Shown piece by piece: positions 1 to 10,271 of a stretch of DNA of 64,000 bases. Source of the stretch: Botrimarina colliarenosi (GTDB lineage: Bacteria; Planctomycetota; Planctomycetia; Pirellulales; Lacipirellulaceae); assembly GCF_007859955.1 (NCBI RefSeq), contig NZ_SJPR01000001.1:1865590-1929589 (forward strand), written 5' to 3'. Position numbers and translations under genes: made by a program. The first letter of the stretch is position 1. Every line of letters starts with the position of its first letter. The notes under the pieces are model-generated. The model saw only the letters and a program-made list of their open reading frames with translations, was not told the DNA's origin and did no database searches.

Positions 1-88
1 GAGCCGCCGGGCCGAACTTTCTTTCGCTCCGTTACGTTTGCTCAATAGAGCGCCCGAGCCCCCCAACCCCGCACCCGTTGCAGCCGTT

Positions 89-2230
89 ATGGAAAAACAG
101 CCCAACCCCTCCAATAGCGACAAACGGGGCGGCGACGGGAAGAAACCGGGTTCGCAACCGGTCAGCTTCGTCTGGTACCTGCTGGCGGTCTTTGTGCTGC
201 TGATGCTCGGCGTCACGCTGTTTGGCAGCTCGACGACCGTCACGCTCCCGTGGAGCGAGTTTGTCCGCCTCGCCGAAGCCTCCTACCGCCCCCCCGCAGC
301 GGGCGACGCAACGGCCGACGACGCGACCCCCGCCAAGCCGGCGGGCCCCGGCTCGATCGTCTATGTCGATCGCACCCTCGACCCCGAGCGGATGGTCCGG
401 CTCTCCAACCTCGGCAAGTTGGTCGTCGGCTACGACGGCGTCAGCGGCCGGGTCACGCGGCAGGTCTTCCCCGCCGGCGCGACCGTTCCGGCCACCACGA
501 CCACGGGCGACGACGCCACCGGCGACGCTCCCGCCGAGACGGCTGAGAACGACGTGCGGTTCCGGGTGAATTGGAACCCGAACCTTCCCCGCGTCGGCGA
601 ACTGCTCGAATCGAACGGCCTCACTTACACCGCTGCGCAGCCCGACAGCCCGCTGCTCGCGTGGCTGCCGACGCTGCTGATGATGGCCCTCTTGGTCGGG
701 CTGATGGTTTACATGCTCCGCCGGCTCGGCGGCGCCGGCTCGCCGATGGCCTTCGGCCGCAGCCGCGGCAAGCTCTACGCCCAAGAAGACCTGGAGGTCA
801 CCTTCGACGACGTCGCCGGCATCGACGAAGCGGTCGAAGAGCTCCGCGAGGTGGTCGACTTCCTCAAGAACCCCGAGCGCTACCAGCGCCTCGGCGGCCG
901 CATCCCGAAGGGCGTCCTGCTGGTCGGCCCCCCGGGAACGGGCAAGACGCTGCTCTCCAAGGCCGTGGCCGGCGAGGCGGGCGTGCCGTTCTTCTCGCTG
1001 AGCGGCTCGGACTTCGTCGAAATGTTTGTCGGCGTCGGCGCCGCGCGCGTCCGCGACATGTTCCAACAAGCGGAGCAGCGCGCCCCGTGTATCGTCTTCA
1101 TCGACGAGCTCGACGCGCTCGGCAAGACCCGCGGCAACGGCCAGATGGGGAGCCACGACGAACGCGAGCAGACGCTCAACGCCCTGCTGGTGGAGATGGA
1201 CGGCTTCGGCTCCAACAGCGGCATCATCATCATGGGCGCCACCAACCGCCCCGAGACGCTCGACCCCGCCCTGCTCCGCCCCGGCCGCTTCGACCGCAAT
1301 GTGCTGGTCGATCGCCCCGACGTCGCCGGTCGCAAGCAGATCCTTGAGGTCCACTTGGCGAACGTCAAAGTCTCGGACGAGGTCGATGTCGACGCGATCG
1401 CCGCGATCACCAGTGGGTTTGTCGGCGCCGACCTTGCGAACACCGTCAACGAAGCCGCCCTGCTCGCCGCCCGCAACGGCAAGGAAATGGTCGGCAAAGA
1501 AGAGTTCTACGAAGCGGTCGAGCGCGCCTCGATCGGCCTCGAGAAGAAGAGCCGCATCATGCTCGACGAGGAGAAGCACCGCCTCGCCGTCCACGAAGGG
1601 GGCCACGCCCTGGTCGCCTACTCGCTGCCGAACACCGACCCCGTCCACAAGGTCTCGATCATCCCCCGCGGGCTCTCGGCCCTCGGCTACATGCAGCAGC
1701 GCCCCGAGGCGGACCGCTACATGGTCACCAAGACCCAACTCGAAAGCCAACTGCAGGTGATGCTCGCCGGCACGCTCGCCGAGGAGTTGATCTTCGACGA
1801 CGTCGGCACCGGCGCCAGCAACGACCTCGACCGCGCCACCGAAGTCGCCCGCAGCATGGTGATGGACTACGGCATGAGCCGCTTGGGACGCGTCACGTAC
1901 CGCGAACGGACGACCGGCTTCCTCGGCCACGACGCCGGCTACTCGAAGCACCACAGCGAGCAGACCGCGCGAGAGATCGACCAGGAAGTGAAGCGGATTA
2001 TCGACGAGGGGCTGGAGCAGACGCGACGCATCCTCGCCACGCGGCGGCCTGCGCTCGAAGCGATCACCGCCGAGCTGCTCGAGAAAGAAGTGATCGACGC
2101 CGAGAAACTCGGGGCGATCATAGAACAGGCGAGCCCCGGCCCGAAGATCGTCCCCGGCACCGGCAACGAGCGGAAAGCGGCGACCCCGCCCACCAAGCCG
2201 GCGACCGACGACGAAGCCGCCGAGGGTTGA
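89..2230 (+). CDS. ftsH: ATP-dependent zinc metalloprotease FtsH
   Basis: Membrane-anchored AAA+ protease that extracts and degrades membrane and misfolded proteins. At 713 residues it is a little longer than usual. Visible features: a first membrane helix at about residues 27-46, an extracytoplasmic stretch that includes a Thr/Ala/Asp-rich insert, and a second helix at about 188-212. The AAA module follows, with Walker A GPPGTGKT near residue 281, a FIDELDAL Walker B, and the second region of homology ending LLRPGRFDR. The M41 peptidase motif HEGGH is at 502-506, and a distal NDLDRAT segment supplies the third zinc ligand. The usual motif is HEAGH, so the third position is a mild variant. 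ATG 89 is chosen over an in-frame TTG at 38 because it opens directly into the normal short polar N-terminus. No partner gene is adjacent. Confidence 0.96.
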   Translation: MEKQPNPSNSDKRGGDGKKPGSQPVSFVWYLLAVFVLLMLGVTLFGSSTTVTLPWSEFVRLAEASYRPPAAGDATADDATPAKPAGPGSIVYVDRTLDPERMVRLSNLGKLVVGYDGVSGRVTRQVFPAGATVPATTTTGDDATGDAPAETAENDVRFRVNWNPNLPRVGELLESNGLTYTAAQPDSPLLAWLPTLLMMALLVGLMVYMLRRLGGAGSPMAFGRSRGKLYAQEDLEVTFDDVAGIDEAVEELREVVDFLKNPERYQRLGGRIPKGVLLVGPPGTGKTLLSKAVAGEAGVPFFSLSGSDFVEMFVGVGAARVRDMFQQAEQRAPCIVFIDELDALGKTRGNGQMGSHDEREQTLNALLVEMDGFGSNSGIIIMGATNRPETLDPALLRPGRFDRNVLVDRPDVAGRKQILEVHLANVKVSDEVDVDAIAAITSGFVGADLANTVNEAALLAARNGKEMVGKEEFYEAVERASIGLEKKSRIMLDEEKHRLAVHEGGHALVAYSLPNTDPVHKVSIIPRGLSALGYMQQRPEADRYMVTKTQLESQLQVMLAGTLAEELIFDDVGTGASNDLDRATEVARSMVMDYGMSRLGRVTYRERTTGFLGHDAGYSKHHSEQTAREIDQEVKRIIDEGLEQTRRILATRRPALEAITAELLEKEVIDAEKLGAIIEQASPGPKIVPGTGNERKAATPPTKPATDDEAAEG

Positions 2231-2268
2231 GCCCTCTCCCTCGATCTTCTTCTCGCCACGGAACGTGT

Positions 2269-2439
2269 TTAGCACGACCCGGGGCGGTCGCCCGCGAACA
2301 TCTGGCCGCCGTCACCACGCCCCTGGCCGCTCTTCACCGTTGAGTCGCCGATAAGGACAAGCTTGCGCGGCGCGGCGTCGGCTCCATTCGACGTCATGGT
2401 GAGGAGGAAGGCAAGCAGCGTCATCACGACGCGGAACAT
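2269..2439 (-). pseudogene. 5' remnant of a rhamnogalacturonan acetylesterase (SGNH hydrolase)
   Basis: A 56-codon frame starting at ATG 2439 encodes a signal peptide (MFRVVMTLLAFLLTM...ADA) followed by KLVLIGDSTVKSGQGRGDGG. That is the block I SGNH motif with the nucleophile serine of GDS, in the form typical of rhamnogalacturonan acetylesterases. Immediately after GDGGQ, where the family normally continues with a GWG segment, the reading turns into unrelated sequence and stops within 15 codons, 39 bp from the ftsH stop. The remaining roughly 200 residues and the Asp-His of the catalytic triad are absent. I read it as the surviving 5' end of a deleted gene that belonged to the pectin-degradation region next door. 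It could instead be expressed as a short secreted peptide, but it cannot be an active esterase. Confidence 0.7.
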
Positions 2440-2469
2440 GGAGGGCCCTCATGATCGAATGAAACAACA

Positions 2470-2503
2470 AACCCCGCGGCGTCGCGAGGGACGCCGCGGG
2501 GTT
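2470..2503 (-). terminator. Rho-independent terminator of the DUF1559 gene
   Basis: A perfect 14-bp inverted repeat (AACCCCGCGGCGTC and its complement) with a 6-nt loop. On the minus strand it is followed by a T-rich run (TTTGTTGTTTC). It lies 26 bp beyond the stop of the minus-strand DUF1559 gene. Confidence 0.85.
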
Positions 2504-2528
2504 AGTCTAGTCTCAGAGTCGCCGCGTA

Positions 2529-3641
2529 TCAGAACGCCGGACTGTTCGTTTCACCGGCCGCACGGCTAGCCATCGCGCGAAGCAAGTCCGACTCGACATC
2601 CTTTTGAACAAACTGCGCCGAACCATCGCACATGCCGAGGTGCGTCCCGCCGGGATGGTTGCTGCCGAGGCTGGCGTCGGTGCCGGGAGTGAGGGGACGC
2701 TTGTCGACGGGATCGACGAGTGCTCTCTCCTCAATCCCGTAGCGAACGTTTTTGGCGTTCTCGATGTACCCGTAAGCAGAATTAGGATCGGAGAGACCCC
2801 CCAAAGTCGTGCTCCCTACCATCCAACTCTCGAAGGGCGGCGGCGTCAGGTTCTCATCGGGCGATTGGCGAACATCGACATTCGCCCAAGACAATTCGCC
2901 GTACATAATGGTCTTACTCGACCCGTCGGTGATGTCGCCGAAATCAATCTTGCTGCGTGGGTAGATGGCACCATTGCGAGCCGTTCCACCTGATTGCCCG
3001 TCACCATGCGAGGAACTTGGCGCCGAGTCGATGCAGCCAATGTCTTTTGCCATGTAGGTCGCGTAGGGGTCTGTTGTCCACGCCCCGCCGCCGCCTCGCC
3101 CTCCACCGCCTTGCGTGCATTTCGCCGGCCTAGCGCCCATGTTGCCAACGTAGTGTGGCGTCAGCTCGGCGACTCGAATATCTCCGCGGGACCCACCTGA
3201 CAGGCCAAAGTCGCGGCCGTTGATCGCGGTCAGTTGAGGAACACCACTTGGGCATCGTAAGAATGGGAGAGGAAGTTCGAGAAGCGCGGTTTGCTCACGC
3301 CAGTGCTTGTCTTGATCAACCAAGTCGATGAGGTTTTGTTCTTCCATGTAGGGAAGAAGTTTGGCGTGACTGCTCAAGTGACTGGGAACATCGCCGTGGG
3401 AGGGCAAGGTTCCTTGAGCGCTCAAATAGTTGTGGGCTGCCAACACCAGTTGCCTGAGTTGGTTATTGCACTGGGTCCTGCGGGCCGCTTCGCGGGCCGC
3501 CTGCACGGCAGGCAGCAGCAGGGCCACCAGGATGCCGATGATGGCGATCACCACGAGCAATTCGACCAACGTAAACGCGGGGCGACTTCGCGGCGATTGA
3601 ACAGCAATCGGCACGTTACGGCGAACCTCGTCGCATTCCAT
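2529..3641 (-). CDS. DUF1559 (H-X9-DG) pseudopilin-like protein
   Basis: A protein of 370 residues with a type IV prepilin-like N-terminus. [19 protein letters not shown] is the methylation/cleavage site plus hydrophobic helix, and AREAARRTQCNNQLRQL is the usual continuation. The C-terminus carries the family hallmark H-X9-DG (HPGGTHLGMCDG). The middle holds a Gly-rich loop and ends in a region with NAYGYIENAKN. ATG 3641 is chosen because GGAGAG lies about 9 nt upstream and the N-terminus then has a normal short basic leader; the frame stays open further upstream without family-like sequence. These proteins are abundant in Planctomycetes and their role is not established. This one diverges from the pectin operon, with 412 bp between the two starts. 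Confidence 0.9.
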   Translation of the reverse strand: MECDEVRRNVPIAVQSPRSRPAFTLVELLVVIAIIGILVALLLPAVQAAREAARRTQCNNQLRQLVLAAHNYLSAQGTLPSHGDVPSHLSSHAKLLPYMEEQNLIDLVDQDKHWREQTALLELPLPFLRCPSGVPQLTAINGRDFGLSGGSRGDIRVAELTPHYVGNMGARPAKCTQGGGGRGGGGAWTTDPYATYMAKDIGCIDSAPSSSHGDGQSGGTARNGAIYPRSKIDFGDITDGSSKTIMYGELSWANVDVRQSPDENLTPPPFESWMVGSTTLGGLSDPNSAYGYIENAKNVRYGIEERALVDPVDKRPLTPGTDASLGSNHPGGTHLGMCDGSAQFVQKDVESDLLRAMASRAAGETNSPAF

Positions 3642-4053
3642 CGAAGACTCTCCGGCAGAAGAACAGACGCAAGCGATCCTGGCGGGGCGCTGCCGTGCTT
3701 GCTGATTAGCGTGGGGATAAGGCGAAGGCGGGTTTAGGCCACAATCGCGAATCCTCATACTACCACGTCGCCCGGTTATTCCGGAAAGCCGTGACCGCCT
3801 CGGGCGGTCGGATTGCGGCAATTGGGGCCTCCGTTGCGTTCAATCGCCCCCTCGGACTATGGCTTGCGGATAAGATGGAGGTGCCCTGGGCTGGGGCCGT
3901 CTCTCCGGAGGGGGGGACCGGCCTCCTCGGGAGCTCGTCATCACGCCGCCACATGGTCTCGCGGATCGCTGTCTAGCGCCGTTTTTTGGGTGTCCGCCGG
4001 ACGCACTTCGACCATCGAGGCCGGCTCTTTCGGAACACGAAATTAGGCGCTGC
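3642..4053. other. Intergenic region between divergent genes
   Basis: It separates the minus-strand DUF1559 gene from the first gene of the plus-strand pectin operon and must hold both promoters. I see no convincing gene, strong hairpin or operator palindrome in it. No clear Shine-Dalgarno precedes ATG 4054. Confidence 0.5.
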
Positions 4054-7000
4054 ATGGACAGGTCAGGATCACGGCGTGGGCGCCCGCGCCACCTCAAGGT
4101 CGAGACGCTCGAATCTCGCCAGTTGCTAGCGGTCACGGCCGTGGTTGCCGAGGCCGACACGTACACCCTCGCCGGGGTCGGCGCGGGGTCCGCCCCTGTT
4201 CTCGACGCCCTCGACGTCAACGGCCCAGGCGACCGCGCCGTGTACGTCCGCTTCGACCTTTCGACGGTCGACCTTGCCGGCGCAACTTCCGCGTCGTTCA
4301 GCCTGTTCAAGACCGGCGGGACCCGCAACGACACCATCATCACTGAACGGTTCGATGTTTACGGCTTGCTTCCGCTGGCCGGCAACACGCCGCAGAACTG
4401 GAACGAAGCGACCCTGGCCGAAGGGGGTCTCGGCGCCGAGTACACCAACACCGGGGGCGACGGCCCCGACGTCACGCGGCTGTTCAACCTCAACGCCGAA
4501 GACGGAGCTGCGGTCACCGAGTCGGTGAACAATGTGAACGACACGCCGCAGTCGGTCAGCGGCCCCGACCTGCTCGCCTTCTTGCAGGCGCGGAAAGCGG
4601 ACGGCGGGCTGGCGACGTTCGTCACCTATGTCGACGCCGGCGCCTTCCGCGGCTGGGGGTACTCGTCGCGCGAGGCGGCCGATCCCGCACTGCGGCCGGT
4701 GCTCGAGATCGACGGCGGCGTCACCGTCGACCCGGTCGACCCCTACCCCGAGAACCCCGTCGTCTTGCCGCGACAGGTCGAGAAGCTCAACCGCGGCGTG
4801 GTGGCCGTGCGGCCGACATCGAACTCCGCTTACATCGGCTGGCGTCTGCTGGGCGACGACCCCGCGGATGTCGCGTTCAACGTCTACCGCTCCGGGCGGG
4901 GCGGAGCGATCAAACTGAACGCGGAGCCGCTCACCCAGACAACCGACTTCGTCGACACGGGCGCGTCGACGGGGGTCACGTCGGTCTACTACGTCCGCGC
5001 CGTCGTCGACGGGGTTGAGCAGGAGCCGAGCGAGTCCTACACGCTCGACGCCTCCACGCCGGTGCAGCAGCACCTCGACATCCCGCTAGTGATCCCCCCG
5101 GGCGGCGTGACGCCCACCGGCGAGTCGTACACCTACAGCGCGAATGACGCCACCGTCGGCGACCTCGACGGCGATGGCCAGTACGAGGTGATCCTCAAGT
5201 GGGACCCCTCGAACTCAAAAGACAACTCGCAGTCGGGCTACACGGGCAACGTCTACATCGACGCCTACACGCTTGAGGGCGAACTGCTCTGGCGGATCGA
5301 CTTGGGACAGAACATCCGCGCCGGCGCCCACTACACGCAGATGCTCGTCTACGACTTCGACGGCGACGGCCGTTCCGAGGTTGTCTTGAAGACGGCGCCG
5401 GGGACGGTGGACGGCCAGGGCTCCGACGTCCTCTTGCCCGGTGACGACTCGGAAGCCGACTACCGCAATTCCAGCGGCTACATCCTCACGGGCCCCGAGT
5501 ACTTGACCGTCTTCGACGGATTGACCGGCGCCAATCTGCAAACGATCCCGTTCCCGATTGAGCGGATCAGCGCCTCGACGTGGGGCGACTCGTACGGCAA
5601 CCGTGTCGACCGCTACCTGTCGGCAGTCGCCTACCTCGACGGCTCGCGTCCCAGCATCGTCTGGGCGCGGGGTTACTACGGCCCACAGAACGGGTTCAAC
5701 GCCCGCAACGAGGTCGTGGCGCTCGATTGGAGCGATGGCCAACTCAACGAGCGATGGCTGTTCCAGGCCGCGACGAACGGGGCCAATCCCGAGTACATCG
5801 CGCAGGGCTCCAACGCGTTGGTGGTGGCCGATGTCGACGGCGACGGACGCGACGAGATCATCCACGGCGCGTCGGCGCTCGACGACGACGGGACCGGCCT
5901 CTACTCCACCGGCCTGGGTCACGGCGACGCGATCCATGTCTCGGACCTCGACCCCTCCAACCCGGGTCTGGAGGTGTTCATGACCCACGAGTCGCCGGGC
6001 GCTTACGAGAGCGGAGGCCGCGACGCCGGCGGCGAGTTGCGTGACGCGCAGACTGGCGAGTTGCTCTTCCAGATCCCTTCGAACAACGACGTCGGACGCG
6101 GCGTCGCCGCCGACATCGACCCCAACCACGTCGGCTACGAGTTTTGGGCGACAACCAACGAGGGGACGCGGTACATCTACAACGTCTCAGGGGAAGCGTT
6201 GTACGAGACCCCGGGCAACATGATGTACAATTTCGCCGTCTGGTGGGACGCCGATCTATCGCGCGAGTTGCTCGACGGCACGACGATTTCTGACTGGAAC
6301 AACCCGGGCCGCTCGAATCTCGTGTCGTCTGGCAACGGCGGCATCAACAGCACGGCCGGCCTCTCGGGGAACAACGGCTCGAAGAACACCCCTGCGCTGA
6401 CCGCCGACCTGTTCGGCGACTGGCGCGAAGAGGTCATCTGGCGCCGCAGCGACAACACCGCGCTGGAGATTTGGACGACGACGATCGGGTCGACCTCGCG
6501 GCTGCCGACGCTGATGCACGATACCCAGTACCGCTCGGCGATCGCTGGTGAGAACGTCGCCTACAACCAGCCGCCCCACCCGAGTTACTGGATCGGCGAG
6601 GGCATGGCCGACGCGCCGCGGCCGCCGCTCTACTTCGGCGGTGAACTGGAAGGCGACTACAACCTCGACGGCGTCGTCAACGCCGCCGACTACACCGTCT
6701 GGCGCGACTCGCTCGGCAGCGAGATGAACCTCGTCGCCGACGGCAACCACAACGGCGTTGTCGACGCCGCCGACCACGCCGTCTGGGCCGCAAACTACGG
6801 CGCCACCACAACGGCCCCTTCGACCTTCGCTCCGACCGCGTCGGTGGCGTTGGCCAAGGCGTCGCCTGGCGCCTCCAAAGAGGTCCAACCGGCGTTTTCG
6901 CCGGCATTCGCGCTGGCGACCGCACAACCTGCCGACAACGTCGCGTCGTCGGACGCCGCGGGCGTCGAACCGATCGCCTCCTCAGTGGACCAACAGCTGC

Positions 7001-7146
7001 TGCTCTATCGCGCTGAAACACCGCTGACAGACGCCGACGACCAGGACGCGTGGGAAGAGGCCGAGCGTGTCGAGAGTCCGAATGACGAGGCGTTTGCCCA
7101 GCTCGACGAGCAAGCGGATTGGAACCGCCTCGGGAGACTTCTGTGA
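4054..7146 (+). CDS. PL11 rhamnogalacturonan lyase with LEPR-XLL N-terminus, DNRLRE module and dockerin-like domain (copy 1)
   Basis: Secreted enzyme expected to cleave the Rha-GalA backbone of rhamnogalacturonan I by beta-elimination. Order along 1030 residues: the basic LEPR-XLL-type leader ETLESRQLLA (17-26); a DNRLRE/CBM96-like carbohydrate-binding module (about 30-230, ADTYTLAGVGAGS, DRAVYVRFDLS); the PL11 domain (about 240-865) starting QVEKLNRGVVAV with Ca-type repeats such as GDLDGDGQYEVILKWD and VYDFDGDGRSEVV; a dockerin-like pair of EF-hand loops (867-922, DYNLDGVVNAADY and NHNGVVDAADH); and a 110-residue low-complexity acidic tail ending LGRLL. It lacks a PEP-CTERM tail. First gene of the operon; its TGA overlaps the GTG of copy 2. 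Confidence 0.9.
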   Translation: MDRSGSRRGRPRHLKVETLESRQLLAVTAVVAEADTYTLAGVGAGSAPVLDALDVNGPGDRAVYVRFDLSTVDLAGATSASFSLFKTGGTRNDTIITERFDVYGLLPLAGNTPQNWNEATLAEGGLGAEYTNTGGDGPDVTRLFNLNAEDGAAVTESVNNVNDTPQSVSGPDLLAFLQARKADGGLATFVTYVDAGAFRGWGYSSREAADPALRPVLEIDGGVTVDPVDPYPENPVVLPRQVEKLNRGVVAVRPTSNSAYIGWRLLGDDPADVAFNVYRSGRGGAIKLNAEPLTQTTDFVDTGASTGVTSVYYVRAVVDGVEQEPSESYTLDASTPVQQHLDIPLVIPPGGVTPTGESYTYSANDATVGDLDGDGQYEVILKWDPSNSKDNSQSGYTGNVYIDAYTLEGELLWRIDLGQNIRAGAHYTQMLVYDFDGDGRSEVVLKTAPGTVDGQGSDVLLPGDDSEADYRNSSGYILTGPEYLTVFDGLTGANLQTIPFPIERISASTWGDSYGNRVDRYLSAVAYLDGSRPSIVWARGYYGPQNGFNARNEVVALDWSDGQLNERWLFQAATNGANPEYIAQGSNALVVADVDGDGRDEIIHGASALDDDGTGLYSTGLGHGDAIHVSDLDPSNPGLEVFMTHESPGAYESGGRDAGGELRDAQTGELLFQIPSNNDVGRGVAADIDPNHVGYEFWATTNEGTRYIYNVSGEALYETPGNMMYNFAVWWDADLSRELLDGTTISDWNNPGRSNLVSSGNGGINSTAGLSGNNGSKNTPALTADLFGDWREEVIWRRSDNTALEIWTTTIGSTSRLPTLMHDTQYRSAIAGENVAYNQPPHPSYWIGEGMADAPRPPLYFGGELEGDYNLDGVVNAADYTVWRDSLGSEMNLVADGNHNGVVDAADHAVWAANYGATTTAPSTFAPTASVALAKASPGASKEVQPAFSPAFALATAQPADNVASSDAAGVEPIASSVDQQLLLYRAETPLTDADDQDAWEEAERVESPNDEAFAQLDEQADWNRLGRLL

Positions 7147-10100
7147 CTAAGCGTCCGTTCTCCCTACGCCACGGCCGGCTCCGATTCGAGACGCTCGAAG
7201 ACCGTCGTGTCTTGAGCACCACCACGCTCTTTCCCGAAGCCGACACCTACACACGGGCCGGGGTCGGCGCCGGTTCGGCGACGGTGCTCGACGTGCTCGA
7301 CAACAACGGGGGGGCGGGCGACCAGACGGCGTACATCCGGTTCGACCTCGCTGGCTTATCCCTCGACACCCTCACCAGCGCTGCCTTCGTCCTCCACAAG
7401 ACGGACGGCACACGGAACGACACGATCATTACCGAACGGTTTGACGTGTATGGGTTGCTCCCCCTAGCGGGCAACACGCCGCAGGACTGGAACGAGAACA
7501 CCCTGGCCGAGGGGAATGTCGGCGCCGAGTACACGGACGTTGGCGGCGACGGGCTCGACACGTCGCGGCTGTGGAACCTCGACCAGGAGAGCGGCGCCGA
7601 TGTCTTCGAGTCCGTACTCAACGCCAACGGCGGCGCGCAAGAAGTGACCGGGAGCGACCTCGTCGCGTTCCTCCAATCACGCGCGGGCGACGACGGGCTG
7701 GCGACGTTCGTCACACAGGTTGACGCCGGCGCGGTGCGGGGCTGGGACTACGGTTCGCGCGAGAGCGCCGACCCGGCCTTGCGACCGCAACTCGTACTCG
7801 AGTTCGAGAGCGAGCCTGTCCCCGACCCCTACCCGGAGAACCCGGTCGTCTTCCCCCGACAGGTCGAGAAACTCGACCGCGGATTGATCGCGATGCGACG
7901 GTCGGCCTCGGAGGTCTACCTGGGCTGGCGACTGCTCGGCGACGATCCGGCCGACGTCGCTTTCAATGTGTATCGAAGCAACGGACGTGGCGGGTCGACG
8001 GTCCAACTCAACACAACACCCCTCACACAAACCACTGACTTTGTCGACTCGACCGCCGACCTCGGCGTGGCGAATCTCTACTCGGTGCGTCCCGTGATTG
8101 ACGGCGTCGAACAAGCCGTGACCGAGACCTACCTCCTGCCGGCGAACGCCGAGATCGAACAGCACTTGACGATCCCGCTGCAGATCCCCGCGCCGGTAAC
8201 AACGTCCGACGGCGTCACGCACTACTACTCGGCGAACGACGCGTCCGTCGGCGACCTCGATGGCGACGGCGACTACGAGGTCATCCTCAAGTGGGCCGCG
8301 GACCCGGCTGATCTCTACGAGCTGTCGGCCAACATGTACGTCGATGCGTACGACATGGACGGCACGCTGCTGTGGCGGATCGACGTTGGTCCGAACCTCA
8401 AGACGATCGCCAGCTCGCTACAGTTCATCGTCTACGACTTCGACGGCGACGGCCGCGCCGAGGTGGCGATGAACACGTCGGACGGGACCGTCTCGGGGAC
8501 CGGCCAGGTGATTGGCGACCCCAACGCCGACTGGCGCGACGCCGAGGGATGGATCAAGACCGGTCCCGAGTATCTAACCCTCTTCGACGGCCTGACTGGC
8601 GGCATCCTCGTCAATACGCCGCTCGAGCCCGACCGCGGCAATGTCGCCGATTGGGGGGACAGCTACGGCCATCGTTCGACGACGCACAAGTACACAATCG
8701 CTTATATCGATGGGCGGCATCCCAGCCTGATAACGGGCCGCGGCATCTACCACGGCCAAGCCGCGATCGGACGCTCGAAGACCGAGCTCGTCGCGTGGAA
8801 CTGGCGTGATGGCCAACTCACCGAAGAGTGGAAGTTCACCGCGACCGAAGGGACGGGCCGAGACGTCAATCCCGCGTACGTCGGCCAAGGCAACCAGGCC
8901 ATCAGTGTCGCCGACGTCGATGGCGACGGCTACGATGAAGTCGTCTGGGGCGCGATGGTGATCGATCAAGACGGCACAGGGCTCTACTCGACCGGCCGAG
9001 GCCACGGCGACGCCCTGCATGTCGCCGATATGGACCCCGATAACCCGGGGCTCGAGATTTTCGAGCCGCACGAGAACCCGGCCGAGTACGGCGCCGCCGG
9101 CGGCGACTACCGCGACGCACAGAACGGCCAACTTTTAACGGCGATCCCCGCCACGAACGACGTCGGGCGCGGCGTCGCGTTCGACATCGACCCCAATTAC
9201 CCCGGCTTCGAGTTCTGGGCGACGACGAACGACCCCGACGGGGGCCAGCGGATGATTTACAATGTCCAGGCCGGGCCGATCTACGCCACGCCCGCCAACA
9301 TGCAGTACAACTTTGGCGTCTGGTGGGACGCCGACCCGCTCCGCGAGTTGCTCGACGGCACGACAATCTCGAAGTGGCGCTACGAATGGGCGACACCGGG
9401 CCGACAAAACCTCGTGTCGTTTAGCAACTCAGGGATCAACAGCACCGCGGGTCTGTCGAGCAACAACGGAACCAAGGCGACCCCCGCCCTGTCGGCCGAC
9501 CTCTTTGGGGATTGGCGTGAAGAGGTCATCTGGCGCCGCAGCGATAACTCAGCACTGGAGATCTGGTCGACGACGATCCCCTCTTCGATGCAAGTGCCGA
9601 CGTTAATGCACGACTCGCAGTATCGGCAGCAGGTCGCATCGCAAAACGTCTACTACAACCAGCCGCCGCATCCGAGCTACTTCCTCGGCGCCGGCATGAG
9701 CGCCCCACCGACGCCGCCCCTCTTCTTCGGCGGCGAGCTGAAGGGGGACTACAACCGCGATGGAGCCGTCAACGCGGCCGACTACAGCGTCTGGCGCGAC
9801 TCGCTCGGTAGCGAGATGAACCTCGCCGCCGACGGCAACCACAACGGCGTGGTCGACGCCGCCGACCACGCCGTCTGGGCGGCGAACTACGGCGCGACGT
9901 CACCGCCGAGCGTCGCGTTGGTTACGTCACTATCGAATACGAGCGACTTGACTCCGGTTGAGCCCGCCGCCCAGGAGCCGCAGGGCCTCCCGTCAATCGC
10001 GTTCGCTCAGAACTTGAGTTCAATCGAAGCGACTTCGCTGCAGCGGACGAGGTCCTATCGCCCGAGCGTCCGGCAGGCCGACTCGACCGACACGCGCCAC

Positions 10101-10247
10101 GCCGCTCTGCTACTCTACGCTTCGGCCTCCACGACGGCCCCGGCCGACGACATCGAGCTCTCGACGTTACCGCGTCGTGACGCATCGCCAATCGAAGCGG
10201 CGACACGAGACGCCGCCTTCGAGGGGCTCGGCCGGCTCCCCCTGTAA
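7143..10247 (+). CDS. PL11 rhamnogalacturonan lyase with LEPR-XLL N-terminus, DNRLRE module and dockerin-like domain (copy 2)
   Basis: Tandem paralogue of the preceding gene with the same architecture over 1034 residues. The leader is FETLEDRRVLS, followed by a DNRLRE module (ADTYTRAGVGAGS, QTAYIRFDL), PL11 from QVEKLDRGLIAM, Ca-loop repeats (VGDLDGDGDYEVILKW, VYDFDGDGRAEV), a dockerin-like domain at about 868-922 (DYNRDGAVNAADY) and a low-complexity tail ending LGRLPL. GTG 7143 is chosen because it forms a GTGA overlap with the previous stop and has CGGGAG 8-13 nt upstream; an in-frame TTG at 7119 is the alternative. The overlap implies translational coupling. Divergence between copies is spread over the whole length, so the duplication is not very recent. 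Confidence 0.9.
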   Translation: MTKRPFSLRHGRLRFETLEDRRVLSTTTLFPEADTYTRAGVGAGSATVLDVLDNNGGAGDQTAYIRFDLAGLSLDTLTSAAFVLHKTDGTRNDTIITERFDVYGLLPLAGNTPQDWNENTLAEGNVGAEYTDVGGDGLDTSRLWNLDQESGADVFESVLNANGGAQEVTGSDLVAFLQSRAGDDGLATFVTQVDAGAVRGWDYGSRESADPALRPQLVLEFESEPVPDPYPENPVVFPRQVEKLDRGLIAMRRSASEVYLGWRLLGDDPADVAFNVYRSNGRGGSTVQLNTTPLTQTTDFVDSTADLGVANLYSVRPVIDGVEQAVTETYLLPANAEIEQHLTIPLQIPAPVTTSDGVTHYYSANDASVGDLDGDGDYEVILKWAADPADLYELSANMYVDAYDMDGTLLWRIDVGPNLKTIASSLQFIVYDFDGDGRAEVAMNTSDGTVSGTGQVIGDPNADWRDAEGWIKTGPEYLTLFDGLTGGILVNTPLEPDRGNVADWGDSYGHRSTTHKYTIAYIDGRHPSLITGRGIYHGQAAIGRSKTELVAWNWRDGQLTEEWKFTATEGTGRDVNPAYVGQGNQAISVADVDGDGYDEVVWGAMVIDQDGTGLYSTGRGHGDALHVADMDPDNPGLEIFEPHENPAEYGAAGGDYRDAQNGQLLTAIPATNDVGRGVAFDIDPNYPGFEFWATTNDPDGGQRMIYNVQAGPIYATPANMQYNFGVWWDADPLRELLDGTTISKWRYEWATPGRQNLVSFSNSGINSTAGLSSNNGTKATPALSADLFGDWREEVIWRRSDNSALEIWSTTIPSSMQVPTLMHDSQYRQQVASQNVYYNQPPHPSYFLGAGMSAPPTPPLFFGGELKGDYNRDGAVNAADYSVWRDSLGSEMNLAADGNHNGVVDAADHAVWAANYGATSPPSVALVTSLSNTSDLTPVEPAAQEPQGLPSIAFAQNLSSIEATSLQRTRSYRPSVRQADSTDTRHAALLLYASASTTAPADDIELSTLPRRDASPIEAATRDAAFEGLGRLPL

Positions 10248-10271
10248 CGAGCCCCTTCGAGAGAATTTCTA

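Noticed and set aside
32..2275. A 747-codon open frame antisense to ftsH
   Set aside because: It mirrors the ftsH codons in a GC-rich genome; its residues are low-complexity (Ala, Val, Arg, Asp rich) with no family motif. Similar antisense frames at 4126-5073, 29003-31051, 39257-40777 and 27661-28932 were rejected for the same reason.
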